From contig SAXG01000041.1 of NCBI GenBank assembly GCA_012932865.1, forward strand, positions 1 through 64,000: 64,000 bases of DNA, given 5' to 3'. Below are positions 20,901-30,551 of this stretch, one piece after another. The notes under the pieces are model-generated. The model saw nothing but the letters and a program-made list of their open reading frames with translations, did no database searches and was not told where the DNA came from. Origin of the DNA: Amylostereum areolatum. Taxonomy: Eukaryota > Basidiomycota > Agaricomycetes > Russulales > Stereaceae. How positions within the stretch are numbered: position 1 is the first letter of the stretch; each line of letters begins with the position of its first letter. A program made the translations under genes and the position numbers.

Positions 20901-22085
20901 GGCTATAACGCCGTCAATGTCGTGGTCGATCGCCTCACCAAGATGGTGGTTACCACCCCATGTACAACGAAGATCACCAGTGATGGCACGGCCGACATTC
21001 TCTTTGACAAGGTATACCGACACTACGGCTTAGCAGACAAGATAATCTCGGATCGTGGACCCCAATTTGCTGGACAGGTGATGCGTACACTCAACGAGAA
21101 GCTCGGGATCAAGTCCGCCCTCAGCACAGCGTATCACCCACAGACAGACGGCCAAACCGAACGCGAGAACCAGAACCTCGAGCAGTTCCTGCGAGTATTC
21201 TGCAACTACCGTCAAGACGACTGGGTGAAGTGGTTGCCCTTCTTCGAGTTTTCTCACAACTCTCGCACCCACGCAGCTACTGGAAAGGCTCCCTTTGAAG
21301 TCCTCTACGGCTTCCTCCCGAAAATGTACCCATCCGTAAACCCGTCCTCAAGGGTCCCCGCAGTTGAAGAACGCCTCCGTCAACTTGAAGAAGTCCGACA
21401 AGAGATCAAAGCCAGCCTTGCCCTCGCATCGGACTTAATGAAGCACTACAATGGTGACACGATCAGCAAATCGACACTGTTCGCCATTGGAGACAAGGTC
21501 TGGCTCGAAGGCAAAAACCTGAAGACAACGAGACCGAAAGCTAAGCTTGCTGCCAAACGATTTGGACCCTTCGAAATCATTGACGTCATCAGCCCAGTCA
21601 ACTACCGCTTGAAGCTGCCGAAGACGTGGCGAATCCATCCAGTCTTCCATGCCTCGCTGCTCACCGCGTACAAGGAGACAGCCGCTCACGGGCCAAATTA
21701 TGAACAGCCGCCACCAGACCTCATCGACGATGAAGAAGAATACGACGTTGAAGACATTGTCGACTCTAAACCAACTCGTAACAAGAAAGGTATTCAGTAC
21801 CTCGTCAAGTGGGCCGGCTATCCCGACTCCGAAAACACCTGGCTCCCGCGTTCGTCGCTCTCAAAGGTTACCGACATGATTGACGCTTTCCACAAGTGCC
21901 ATCCAAATGCGCCCCGCCCTGTGCGTTCCCTCGGCATCTCCTTTGACGATTTTCTCGCATCCACCCTTGCAGATGACATCGCGCTCCAGGCGAAAGCGCG
22001 TCTTAAAGGGGGGGTAATGTCACGGATCGCTCCATTTCTTTCTTCGTTTGCAGACCTTGTACACGCGACGCATCACGGCACATGA
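17991..22085 (+). CDS. pol: Pol polyprotein (PR-RT-RH-IN-chromodomain)
   Basis: One uninterrupted frame, -1 relative to gag, about 1,364 residues counted from the overlap. Protease active site LLDSGAEG is near residue 77. Reverse transcriptase has VKKKDGKLRPVQDYRELN, FGLMNSPATFQ and YMDD near residue 520. RNase H has VEVDASDFATGG near 667 and TDHKNLEHF. Integrase has the HHCC zinc finger (HESPLAGHPGRF..CATCQ, near 890-935), a DD35E core with STDFIVEL, ISDRGPQF and QTDGQTERENQ, and a GPF/Y-type FGPFEIID. The chromodomain (YDVEDIVDSK..YLVKWAGYPDSENTWLP, about 1250-1300) probably targets integration to marked chromatin. The stop lies 68 bases inside the 3' LTR. The frame has no ATG near its beginning, consistent with frameshift expression. 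Confidence 0.95.
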   Translation, partial: FLKRPPVASSGGGKGLLVSSSNRFAVLSSMHTCEQSYPPCLYLSTVTKNRQTPSITLKVKLIGRVTKREIDADALLDSGAEGIILNRSFVERKKLTTRKLENPFPVRNVDGTENIMGWVRDTTTQRIRIYSQDSKAYHEEEAEFFITDIGDHDMILGTDWLDEHNPTIDWQRDRVDMLRCPPSCTLSKPPVTNLATKPRRPSSVQSQRKVEAGKTPRTPLVLDDPFPEPTYVSWTPVPTYVIPARRVKGVRVRTVHRSPLPAQLFTEDDDERPMVFRDWEINGLRHAGILPETDGPNPDAVPIRAGFTKAQELAEHSKENARPQTFEDLVPPPYRDFAPVFDKKTSERLPDRRPWDHAIDMKDGFEPKPCKIYPLSPSEQIELDTFLDDHLKKGYIRPSKSPQASPFFFVKKKDGKLRPVQDYRELNKGTVKNEYPLPLISEIVDRLKGAKIFSKMDVRWGYNNVRIKEGDEWKAAFKTNRGLFEPTVMFFGLMNSPATFQAMMNELFKDLIDSGKVIIYMDDILVFTRTMNEHRAIVRQVLQRLQDNDLFLKPEKCVFEQDSVEYLGLIISHDKIAMDPVKVAGIQDWPIPRTVKDVQSFLGFGNFYRRFIKDFSKVARPLFDLTKKDCTWDWSTDCQTAFDALKATFTSSPVLVMPDPKKPYLVEVDASDFATGGILSQKGDDGHWHPVAYLSKALSEPERNYDIYDKELLAIIRALEAWHHYLEGAPDTVEIWTDHKNLEHFKTAQKLSRRQARWALFLTRFDFSLVHKPGISHRPDPMSRRPDHKDGVENDNKERVLLDPKYFQVCATRPGAVTSLGDVELRRRIRDCKTKDIEVVQALDAILRNGPRTLVKNLQEWNYEEGLVLFRGKVYVPADDELRRDIVKMYHESPLAGHPGRFKTYELVSREYWWPGMSVFVRDFVAGCATCQSTKTQSSRPHVDMIPNEVPDRPFGVISTDFIVELPDCEGYNAVNVVVDRLTKMVVTTPCTTKITSDGTADILFDKVYRHYGLADKIISDRGPQFAGQVMRTLNEKLGIKSALSTAYHPQTDGQTERENQNLEQFLRVFCNYRQDDWVKWLPFFEFSHNSRTHAATGKAPFEVLYGFLPKMYPSVNPSSRVPAVEERLRQLEEVRQEIKASLALASDLMKHYNGDTISKSTLFAIGDKVWLEGKNLKTTRPKAKLAAKRFGPFEIIDVISPVNYRLKLPKTWRIHPVFHASLLTAYKETAAHGPNYEQPPPDLIDDEEEYDVEDIVDSKPTRNKKGIQYLVKWAGYPDSENTWLPRSSLSKVTDMIDAFHKCHPNAPRPVRSLGISFDDFLASTLADDIALQAKARLKGGVMSRIAPFLSSFADLVHATHHGT
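22005..22014 (+). other. Polypurine tract
   Basis: AAAGGGGGGG, three bases before the 3' LTR; the expected primer for plus-strand synthesis. It lies within the pol frame. Confidence 0.8.
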
Positions 22086-22437
22086 CTTTCCTTCGCATCA
22101 CATGCTCCAACGACGTCATTGCCCGGACTTCCGAATGGTGTTCCGTATCCTTATCTATGACATCATTGCTCCGGACCTCTGTCCTCCTCCCCATGACTCC
22201 TTTCTTATTGTTCCCCCCGCTCGCACCACTATCGCATCGCATCGCACCATCGTTCCCACTTGTATATAAGGACAGTATCCCTCTTCCCTTTTCCTCAGAC
22301 TGTCCATCTCGTCATACGGTACTGTAGCGCACGTTGCACTACCCTAGACCCCGGCACTCTCGAATCTATTCTCTTCTCGCTCCTCCCATCGTCGCGACTT
22401 AGGCGGTTCATCGGTCTCATAAACTGCGTTTCTGACA
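22018..22437 (+). repeat. 3' long terminal repeat
   Basis: Same 420-base length and TG..CA ends as the 5' LTR, with one substitution (T at 22139). Followed directly by the target duplication GATGC. Confidence 0.95.
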
Positions 22438-22582
22438 GATGCCGCTCACATATTCCTCTTCTTCAATAACGCCCACATCATTTCCCTCCGCTGGAAATTG
22501 AGAAGTCAATCGGGACAGCCCCCCGATGATGTCCTCGATTCGGTCCTCACACGCGCCATGGCGATGTCCCTCGGTCCCACTC

Positions 22583-23415
22583 TGTCGGAAAAATCGAACT
22601 TACGTGATACCTTGCTATACCTAGCTATCAGTGCTGGTAAGGCCGTCAGGTCCAGGGGGGGTTATCAGATTCAAAAAATGGGCGATAAACTCGCATCAGC
22701 CACGCCTTGTGGGGCTATCAGGAGTGATAAGGTCACGCAAGAAATCAAAGAAAATGTTTATTTTTTTACTTCATCGGGAGTCTCTCCGGCGGATGAGCCT
22801 GCTTACTTGATGTCCAGGTGTTGAGATGTGCAAGTCCGAGATCCGAGATTACGAGCAAGCGCCAGAGATTCAAAGGCTCCAAGTCCAGTGGCTCCGAGTG
22901 GGGTGTCCTGAGATTTTATAGCCTTGAGTGGGGTAGAAAGCCACCAACCGAGTTTTGAATTATGTTTGAGCCACGGGTGTCTGGCAACCCCTGCTAGTGC
23001 AGGCTGCCTGTGAGTCCCGCGGCTAGTAGCTCATTTCCTCCTCATGTTCACTCAATCCAATGGGCTTCTAATACATATATATGTGTTTATACGTACGCAT
23101 AATCTGTATGCTACTCAAATTTCTTGCGTAGAGATGCTATATAAGTCGCCAGTCGGTGGCAGGAACCACTGGCCCAAAGCGCAATTTCGACTTCGCAGAT
23201 TTTTCTCGCCGTCGGACCGGTGGTTCCGTCTTGCATACCAGAAGTGATGTCATCAAACCACCAATTATCACCCTCACAGCGCCACCTTACGTGGACTGAC
23301 AGCCACTTGCCAGCGGGCTGATCACCACTAACGAGTTGAGATAAGCAGTCTGAAGCCGTCAGCTGTCGTCAGATTTCCGTAAGGTGCTGATCAGCTAAAT
23401 CCGGTTTTTCCGACA
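22583..23415. mobile_element. Non-autonomous inverted-repeat element (MITE-like)
   Basis: 833 bases with terminal inverted repeats: it starts TGTCGGAAAAATCG and its last 14 bases are the reverse complement of TGTCGGAAAAACCG, matching at 13 of 14 positions. It has no coding frame of note, so it is non-autonomous. Comparison with the empty site in F-box-like pseudogene B (CCCATTCTGCGTAGG near 29605-29620) shows that only these bases plus a duplicated TC were added, a 2-base target duplication. That does not fit TA-targeting or 8-base-duplicating superfamilies; a CACTA-like or other 2-3-base-duplicating transposase is possible. Confidence 0.8.
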
Positions 23416-24097
23416 TCTGCGTAGGCTCGTCTTCAGCCGCTTCCCTCACCGGTTTGGAAACCCTCATCGCATCCGAACCATACGTCCCTCTCAAACCCGT
23501 CTCGCTCCCTACCTCTCTCCCCTGCCTCGAATACCTGAGCATCGGCAACACGCCCTTCGACCTTCCATCCGATACCACCCCAACGCACGTCCGCCTCTTC
23601 ACATCCACGATAAGCCTTTCCATTTTATTCCCATCCCTCATGCATCTCTCCCTCTTCCTTCCCAAGAATGCCAATCTCGACATATACGCTCCCTTCGCCG
23701 ACAAAGCCTCCAACCTCCTCACCCTCACCCTCTCTGGCTTTCTCCCGGACATCACCCACCTCCTTGCCCCTTGGCCCCTTCCCACCCCGGACCCGCCCAC
23801 CTCGCCTTTATCGGCATCAAGCCGCTACACCAGAGCCTCGTGCGCGCGGACAACTGGGAGCTCTTGACAGAGGCCGCGCCGCGCGACGTGGGTATGTGTA
23901 TCGGGGCGCTCGTGGAGGTAGGAAAGCGCGCGGCGGGTGTGGTAAGCGGGCTGGACACTATGTTCTGGGCATGGTTGATCAAGTTTGGGTGGGAGAGCAG
24001 GGCGGACCTGGGGAAATTGTACGATCTCGGGATCAGGCTGGTAGATGGGCACGGGCACAGACTGTCCGACGTAATTCAAGTAGGTGCGACGTGCTGA

Positions 24098-25085
24098 GGG
24101 CAGCCGGTGATTCAAGTGTAGGCGTTGTCTTGGGCTAGGTGCTCCTCTCGACCCCCTTTCTTACTTCTTTTCCTATGCAGACGCGATATACGTACATACG
24201 TGCTGTATTTACCACAGTTTGCCGTTCATTTTCACCTAGTACCCCCGCTATCTGCGACTAAATCTGTACGGTGAACACAGTCTGGCCAAAAAGCTATGGT
24301 ACCCACGTGTCGGCTTTCTTCGACAGTTTTACAGGCTCTTTTCCAGGTTCAGCTTTGGAGCCCTCGGTCTCCCTTCCTTGAACTCGATGACGCGTAAGGA
24401 AAAGGAAGCACCGGGAATGCCATGCGGCGCGTTTATGGCTTGCATTTTTCTTCCCATTTGCGTAACCTCGCAAGTTGCAGCGACCCAAGTCAAGTTTTGT
24501 CGTTCGTTGGGAAGTCCAAGTGTGCCTGTCGCTCGTCTTCTATCAGAAAGACGGTAAGTACTCAGGCCTGGTGGGGTGGCGCGTGTAAATTACCTAGCCT
24601 CCGTGGCCGCCACTGATGTCACTGTGCATTTGGTTGGTCGATGAGCACGGGAAACCGATGGACAAGGTCGAACAGCGATAGATGGTGGGTGGGTTTCCTG
24701 ACCTAGTTTCGAGCAGCGGTGGGTCGACGAGTCGATCGGTTGATCGTATAACTCACCATAGGCGAACAGTTCTGTCATTCAACGCGGACCCCTCTGACAA
24801 ATGGAGCGATCACGGGCCCACTGAGACTAGTTCTGACGCTGAAAGGTGACCAATGATTCCCATGATCTCAGTCAGCCAGAGAACGTCGAGCACTGAAAAA
24901 GAGAAAGGGACCCACTGTTCGCCGCCGAAATCACTCAGCCTCTCCTTCAGACGGAGCAGCTCGCAGACATGCAGGTGCAGAAGCGTTGATACTCTTCTTT
25001 GTGTACGGTCTCCTCAACCCGTGCACGTATATAAACCTTGGGATATGCGCACTGATCAGTAACGTGAACCCGCACCCTCTCCGCC
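24098..25085. other. Intergenic, no gene recognised
   Basis: About 1 kb without a convincing gene. AT-poor sequence near 25024-25036 (GTATATAAACC) may be the TATA box of the following GST, about 55 bases before its ATG. Confidence 0.4.
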
Positions 25086-25917
25086 ATGTCCATCCCCAAA
25101 CTGACCTTCTACGATCTCATGAGCAAGGCCGAAGACCTCTCCAGCCGCCCTTCCTCTCCCAACACCTGGAAGATAAGGTCAGCGTCCTTCCCCACGGCAA
25201 AAGTCCCACTCGTTCTCACCGCGTCGGTCTGCCCTTAGATACGCGCTGAACATCAAGAAGATCCCGTACGAAACCGTCTGGCTCGAGACGGCCGACGTCA
25301 ACCCAACCATGAAGCAGCTCGGTGTCCCCCCCACCGCCGTCCGCGGCGGCCGACCGTTCTACTCCGTGCCGACGATCTACGACCCGTCGACGCAGAAGGC
25401 AGTGACAGACACCATCCATATCTTGATCTACCTCGAGGAGCAGTACCCGGAGCACACGCCGCTGCTCTTCCCCAAGGCCACACGCCCGCTGCAGACGGCT
25501 TTCACCGACACCTTCTTCGCGAACCTCTCCGCGCATATGATACCCATCATGTTGTTCGGGGTCTACGACCGCCTCTCGCCCCGCTCGCAGGCGTACTTCC
25601 GCGAGTCGCGCGAGCAGTGGTTCGGGAAGCGGCTGGAAGATGTGGTGCTGGAGGGAGAGGCGCGCGAGCGGGCGATCGGGGAGGTCGTCGCCGCCCTCGG
25701 CGCGGTCGGAAAGTGGATGGATATGAACGGCGAGGGGTCGATGCAGATGACCGGCGAGTCGATCTCGTTTTCGGACGTGGGAATTGCGGCGGTGTTGACG
25801 ATGATCAAGAGAGTGGCTGGGAGCGAGGGGGACTTGTGGGTGGCGGTGAGGGAGGCCGACGGCGGGCGGTGGGACAGGTTCTTGCAGAGATTTGAAGAGT
25901 GGCAGACAGTGGTGTGA
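25086..25917 (+). CDS. Glutathione S-transferase 2, etherase/UstS-like
   Basis: Exons 25086-25177 and 25239-25917, joined through a 61-base intron that splits an Arg codon, give 256 residues. Motifs are the same as in GST 1: KLTFYDL, SPNTWKIR, IPYETVWLE, MKQLGVPPTAVRGGRPFY, SVPTIYDPSTQKAVTDT, then the helical domain with RSQAYFRESREQWFGKRLEDV and SISFSDVGIAAVL. The product should be a cytosolic GST acting on small electrophilic or aromatic ether substrates; no residue identifies the substrate. A TATA-like GTATATAAAC lies about 55 bases upstream. Base composition and codon use resemble GST 1, consistent with a fairly recent duplication. Confidence 0.88.
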
Positions 25918-26654
25918 GCTATCATGTATACATTGGCTGTTTTTTGTCAGAAAAAATAGTGCTAACCTCGTATTTATGCACATGTTGTTCAAAAAACCCT
26001 CCCTCCCTGGGCCCTGGGGTGCTTAGGGTTAGCCGTCCAGACAGACCAGGGTGGCGAGATTGCTCCAAGCATCACACATCGGTCACGAAGTGACCTGTGA
26101 CTATGTGACTCCCAGGCTCCCCTCGACTCCAACGACCACACAACTGCTATGCTACTTATTCTATCTCGAATCTCCGACGCGTTTTAGCCGTAGTCACTTG
26201 AACGAAACTTCTGGACCGCATGAGGTGCCTCAGGATCGGATTGCTGAGCACTGACCACCTTGAAATCCAGACCTCGGCACCGTGTGCTCGTAAGTACTAC
26301 GCAGCTACGCTCGCGTCCGAACGGACGGGACGGTCATGCCGTGCAATATGAACTGGAATTTTAGGGGGATGAGGCGAGCTGGGCTTGTGGTCTGGGAAAC
26401 CTCGTTTATGTGGTGCGCTTCATCACGCACCTCCGACCAATCCCGCCGGGGCGCCATTGCATCTGGAGCTTCATCAGATCGTACAAATTCCAAATGAACA
26501 ACGACAAGCGTGTACAACATCATGCCTTTCCGCCCGTCCACACCATCGCCCAAAGATTCCCCTTCCAATCTCGGCGTGCCCACCAGTGAGGGACAGACCG
26601 ACGTCTCGACGTCCAATGTCCAACGAAAAAGCTCGAAGCCTGCACCGTCTCAAC
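25918..26654. other. Intergenic, no gene recognised
   Basis: Region between the convergent GST 2 and DUF6593 copy d. No gene seen; a short T/A-rich stretch after 25930 may hold the GST polyadenylation region. Confidence 0.35.
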
Positions 26655-27482
26655 TCACACCCCCGCCTCCGCGTCGATCGCCAACAGTCGATGCTCCTGC
26701 TTCCGACGCATGTACACGAACGTCATCGCGATCTCGTCGAAATCGTCCAGGACGTCCGTCGCGAGCTCGAGGAACGCCGGGCGGGCGCGGCCGAATCGGA
26801 ATATACTCGTAGATCGTTCTTGGTAGTGGCCCACCTCGCGGCCGTCTGGAAGGGAGAGCTGGGGTATGTTGTGAATGGGGTGGGAGGAAAAGGAGGGGGA
26901 GAGACTCGTCAGGCTCAACACTGTAAAACCCAACAGTTGATGGGGGACTCACCACGCACGCGTTCCCTATCGTATTCCACAAATACGATCGCCCGCTCCT
27001 GGCGGTGAACCTCCGTTTCCTACACCCGCCGCCGCCCGTCCAAAGTCAGCCATAAGTCGGTTGAATGGCCGCGTGAGACCGCCCCGAGCCGAAGACGAAA
27101 ACGAAGGGAGCGACCCGAGCGAGAGAGAGAGGGGGAGAGAGAAAGCAAAGACGAAGATGAAGAGGGGGAGACACACTCAGTCCGAACGCGTTGCGCACCT
27201 GCCCGTCAGCCCGTCCTCCTTCGGTAGATACTCCTCCAACTCCTCCTCGCGGTCCTCCATCCGAAAGATCGTCTCCGACCACCGATGCCACTCGATGTCA
27301 ACCGTCGGCACGGTCGTGAGCCCGCCGCTCCCGCTCCCGCTCCCGCCGCCGCTCGTGGGCACGAACCGGGCGAGATGGGTCGTGCTGCGCGACGGGGTGC
27401 TGACCCGAAACACGGGTGTGCCGGACGCGGCGACGAAATCGGTGTTGAGGAGGTCCTTTCCTGCCTGCGTGAGTCGTTCCAT
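26655..27482 (-). CDS. DUF6593 protein, copy d (intact)
   Basis: Exons 27482-27199, 27019-26953 and 26858-26655 (minus strand) join in phase to 184 residues. A donor at 26952 and the acceptor at 26859-26860 are required, since the nearer CAG at about 26920 would give an immediate stop. The domain is recognisable from LLNTDFVAASGTPVFRVSTP, TVDIEWHRWSETIFRMEDRE, RRFTARSGRSYLW, VGHYQERS and LDDFDEIAMTFVYMRR. A Gly/Ser-rich insert (GGGSGSGSGG) interrupts the first half. Its sequence differs clearly from copies b, c, f and g, so it is an older branch of the family. A strongly G-rich tract lies just upstream. Confidence 0.85.
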
Positions 27483-27504
27483 GCGCGTGTTTCGATCAAG
27501 TTGG

Positions 27505-27603
27505 TGCGGGGTGTGGGGGCGGGGGTGGGGGGCGTGGTAGTTGGGGTCTGGGTGGGGGGTGGTAGTTGGGGTCTGGGTTTGGGTCTGGGTTTGGGTGGGG
27601 AAA
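27505..27603 (+). repeat. G-rich tract with short GGGTCTGGGTTT repeats
   Basis: Many runs of three or more G on the plus strand, including two close copies of a GGGTCTGGGTTT-type unit. It begins about 25 bases upstream of the start codon of DUF6593 copy d, so the G runs are on that gene's template strand. A G-quadruplex is plausible from sequence alone. Confidence 0.6.
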
Positions 27604-28586
27604 AGGGATGGTTTGAGTTTTGTGCGAACGCAAGCTGTCGTGTGCGTACCTATCGCCGCACCATTAACGCCCATCGAATCTATGGCTTCATGCGCCGTGG
27701 GGCTGGCGCGCGCGAGCAGGGTCAAGTGACCGCCGTCAGATCGAGAATATGCGAGTAGTGGATGTCTGGACGACCGAACAGAAGGGGTGCGACGGACACG
27801 CGTTCGCGGCTTTGGGGGAGATGACGGCAGTGGCGGCGGCAGATGATCAGGACGAGTTCTTCGCAAATGTGTTGGGCCATCAGGGCATCAGCGGGAGGCG
27901 GCTGGGCGTGGGCACGGTGGGTATCGACAGACGGACGAGATGTTTTGGTTCTGATGAGCGCGTGGGTCGTATCGAAGGATGAGTAAGTACTGGAGAAGCA
28001 GTAAGTAGGATTAGAAGGAAAGGTTCATGGTGCTACTATAAGCGCCAGCCACGACGTCAGAGCCTTCGTGGCCTCGAGGCGCCTGTGCCGCGCGTATCTT
28101 CGACGAACCCCAAATCTCAGACATATCTGACCGATGACTGCAATCATATGTCTGCCTCTGGAAATCTGGAGAGTCGTGGGCGAGGGTATGTGTGCAAACG
28201 CCAGTTACTAGCAGTGACATCATTCCTTCCAGATCTGCATTCAGTACAGAGTTATGTCGTACTGTACTGTACCCTTCCGTGCATCTCGGACGCTCTGTAC
28301 GTCAAAGCCATGGACGAAGATGGCCAACAAGCGCTCTAAGGTGAGTAAGGAAACCCTTACGAAGGGAACCAGGAGTGCTGAGTACATACTGAGTATTGAG
28401 GCGCCCTCTCTATGACTCGACTGCCCCATTGTCGACGACTGGCGGGAAGTTGGTCAGCAGTCGGAGTGGATGGGGCGGAAAATTTTACGTAGAGTATACT
28501 GTCCGCATGCACGAGTAAGTACATCCACGAACGCAGAACGATCCAGCACTTGCAGGTGGTAGACGCGTGCAGCGCTGTTCCGTGGC
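27604..28586. other. Intergenic, no gene recognised
   Basis: No family recognised. Short frames around 27750-27980 and 28090-28340 lack supporting splice patterns. Confidence 0.3.
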
Positions 28587-28680
28587 TTACAGAATATACA
28601 CCACCGTCATCGCGATCTCCTCCAGATCCACGGGCTCATCCGCATGGACCGGTGCGGTCCCGCCTATCGTGCAGTGTGAG
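28587..28680 (-). pseudogene. DUF6593 remnant, copy e (last exon only)
   Basis: After an acceptor-like CGATAG near 28672 the minus strand reads HADEPVDLEEIAMTVVYIL and stops at 28587, the unmistakable C-terminal end of the family (compare DLEEILMTLVYLL). No first or second exon of the family is found upstream before the F-box-like pseudogene, so only the 3' end survives. Confidence 0.6.
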
Positions 28681-28819
28681 CTGCGATCCAAGGAGGTTAT
28701 ACGACGCGTGAGCCCGCAAAAAAAAGTGCGGAGGAGGACGTAACTTACAAGGTAGCGTGGCAGATACTGGTTGCGATGGACATTCGAAAAAAAAATAAAG
28801 GGAACGGACGGCGGCGCTG

Positions 28820-30121
28820 GAGACGGACGCAGAAGCCCTAGGCGACATCCATGGGCCAAAGTATTGTCTTCAAACCCGCGCGTCGATTTACGACGTCCGT
28901 CCCAACTCCACCGAACGGCATCGAACAGCCCGACCGGTACCGCGCGCTCACCCACCAGTTCAACCCCGCTCTCTTCCAATCTCCCTACCTCTGCCTGTCC
29001 CTCCTTCCAAAACATCCGTAACGCGGCGTCCAACACATTCACCGTGCGCACGCCGTACTTCCGCACCTCCACTGAGCGCCCTGATCCCATGCGCGCACGT
29101 CGCGCACTGCTTGTCGCGTCAGGAGCCCAGGCGTTCGCGTACGCGCTCGCGTGCAGCGGCTTGATGTCGGTAAAGACGAGGCGGGAGGGGCCCGGGGTGG
29201 CAAAGAGCGAAGAAGCGGGTGATATCGGGGAGAAAGATGGAGAGGGTGAGAGTAAGGGGATTCAGATTGGGGGTTTTGTCGGCAAGAGGAGCATATATGT
29301 CGAGGTTGGCGTTCTTGGTAAGGAAGAGGGCGAGATGGGTGAGGGAAGGGGATAGGATGAAAGGGGTTATCGTGGATGTGGAGAGGCGGACGTGCGTTGG
29401 GGCGGTATCGATGGAAGGTTGAAGAGCGTTTCGCCGATGCTCAGGTATCAGAGGCAGGGAGAGAGGCGGGGAGCAAGGCAGGTTGGAGCGGGACGTATGA
29501 TTCGGATGCGATGAGGGTTTCCAGACCGGTGAAGGAAAATGTGAACGCAAAAGGGGTGTTGGGGAGGAAGAGGAATCCGGCCCAGCGACCGAAGACGAGC
29601 CTACGCAGAATGGGACCGAGGGACGTCGCCATGGGTCCATGGCGCGTGTGTGGTTCGAATCGAGAAAGGCGTCGGGAGCCCGTACCAGCTGACCTTGCAC
29701 CGTCCCGCGAAGGGAGAGGATGTGGACATTGTTGAGGAAGGAGGATATGTGAGCGAGATTGTGGTCGAAGAACGTGCGGATGTGCAGGGAGAAGTCGATG
29801 GTAACATGGCGGACCAAAGCGGCATGCGGTGGGTTCAGCGACACCCGGAGGCGCGGTGAGGACTCTTGGTTTAGGAGGATATGTACACTCGTGGAGGATG
29901 GGGTGGCTATCGCGTTGAACGTGCGGGAGACGAAAGGGGAGAGCGCGACGGGTGGGGAGAGATTGGCGGAGACATCGGATGAGAGTGTCGAGTGCCTCCG
30001 AGTCGGCGTCGTCGTCGGGGAAGAACAGGTCGTCTGGGCTGGGGGATACATCGAGGAGACCAAGGACATGCGCGGCGAGAGCTATGAGGTCGATTTGAAG
30101 TTCTACCGGGAGCGAATACAT
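28820..30121 (-). pseudogene. F-box-like gene B, frameshifted
   Basis: The minus strand from ATG 30121 reads MYSLPVELQIDLIALAAHVL, LLDVSPSPDD, TLIRCLRQSLPTRRAL, then one frame over VSRTFNAIATP, ILLNQESSPRLRV, ALVRHVTIDFSLHIRTF, HISSFLNNVHILSLRG, and after further frame changes LETLIASESYVPLQPAL, THVRLSTSTI and NANLDIYAPLADK; a tail (YGVRTVNVLDAALRMFWKEG) extends to about 28820. This is the same gene as A, in inverted orientation and without transposons. At least three frameshifts exist (for example CCCC here against CCCCC in A near GCCACCCC). No protein is likely. Its value is as the empty-site reference for both insertions in A. Confidence 0.65.
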
Positions 30122-30461
30122 CTTTCGCCTCGTCGGTGCAGGGACGACAAGGCGGACGAGATAAATAATACAATACCCCTACTAGAGGGTATTACATATT
30201 GGTTAAATAACGAGGAGAAACCGAAGGTCTACTTACCAGCTCGAACCCCTCGCTATCCCCAACGCAGGCACTTGCTCGAGCGCTCGAGCTCAGTCTAAGT
30301 GAGTCGCAGTCCGCCAGAGAAGGCTGGCCATGGAGCGCTGGAGGTCGTCGAGGAGAGCCTCTCGATTACTTAACAATGCCGCGTGGGTCACGTTTACATA
30401 TTATTTTATTTTATTTTATGCCCGCCGACAACTTGAAGCTTCCTCTCGTCGGCCTGGGATT
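30122..30461. other. Intergenic with short AT repeat
   Basis: No gene. A small TTTTA repeat lies at about 30399-30419, just before the segmental duplication begins. Confidence 0.4.
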
Positions 30462-30551
30462 GTTCACCCAACTTCTTCCGAATCCACACGTAGAGGTGAA
30501 TATTACTTATCGACATCGGGTGACGGAGAGCATGCCAGAACATATGTTGGT

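Larger units (their letters stand above)
15344..22437 (+). mobile_element. Ty3-type chromovirus LTR retrotransposon
   Basis: A complete 7,094-base element: two 420-base LTRs beginning TGTCACGG and ending CTGACA, a primer-binding site, gag, pol with protease, reverse transcriptase, RNase H, integrase and chromodomain, and a polypurine tract. It is flanked by the 5-base target duplication GATGC (15339-15343 and 22438-22442). I see one difference between the LTRs (C at 15465, T at 22139), so the insertion is young. The chromodomain and self-complementary leader place it with the Tf1/sushi group of Metaviridae. It interrupts F-box-like gene A. Both main reading frames are intact, so it may still be active. 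Confidence 0.97.
14999..24097 (+). pseudogene. F-box-like gene A, split by two transposons
   Basis: Three pieces belong together: 14999-15343, 22443-22582 and 23416-24097. The first begins with SLPIELQIDILGLATP..LLDV, an F-box-like start, then DTLIRHLHKSLPNRRALALV and SHTYNAIATPIL one frame over. The second reads HIFLFFNNAHIISLR. The third has LETLIASEPYVPLKPVSLP, THVRLFTSTI, NANLDIYAPFADK and IKPLHQSLVRADNW. The inverted paralogue at 28820-30121 has all of these contiguously. A 7.1-kb retrotransposon separates pieces one and two and an 833-bp element separates two and three. Frameshifts and a stop (near 15234) inside the pieces show that the gene is dead apart from the insertions. F-box proteins are ubiquitin-ligase adaptors; that role is only family inference. 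Confidence 0.7.

Noticed and set aside
28771..29355. 194-codon plus-strand frame over the F-box-like pseudogene
   Set aside because: It is the antisense shadow of F-box-like pseudogene B, whose identity is established by comparison with copy A.
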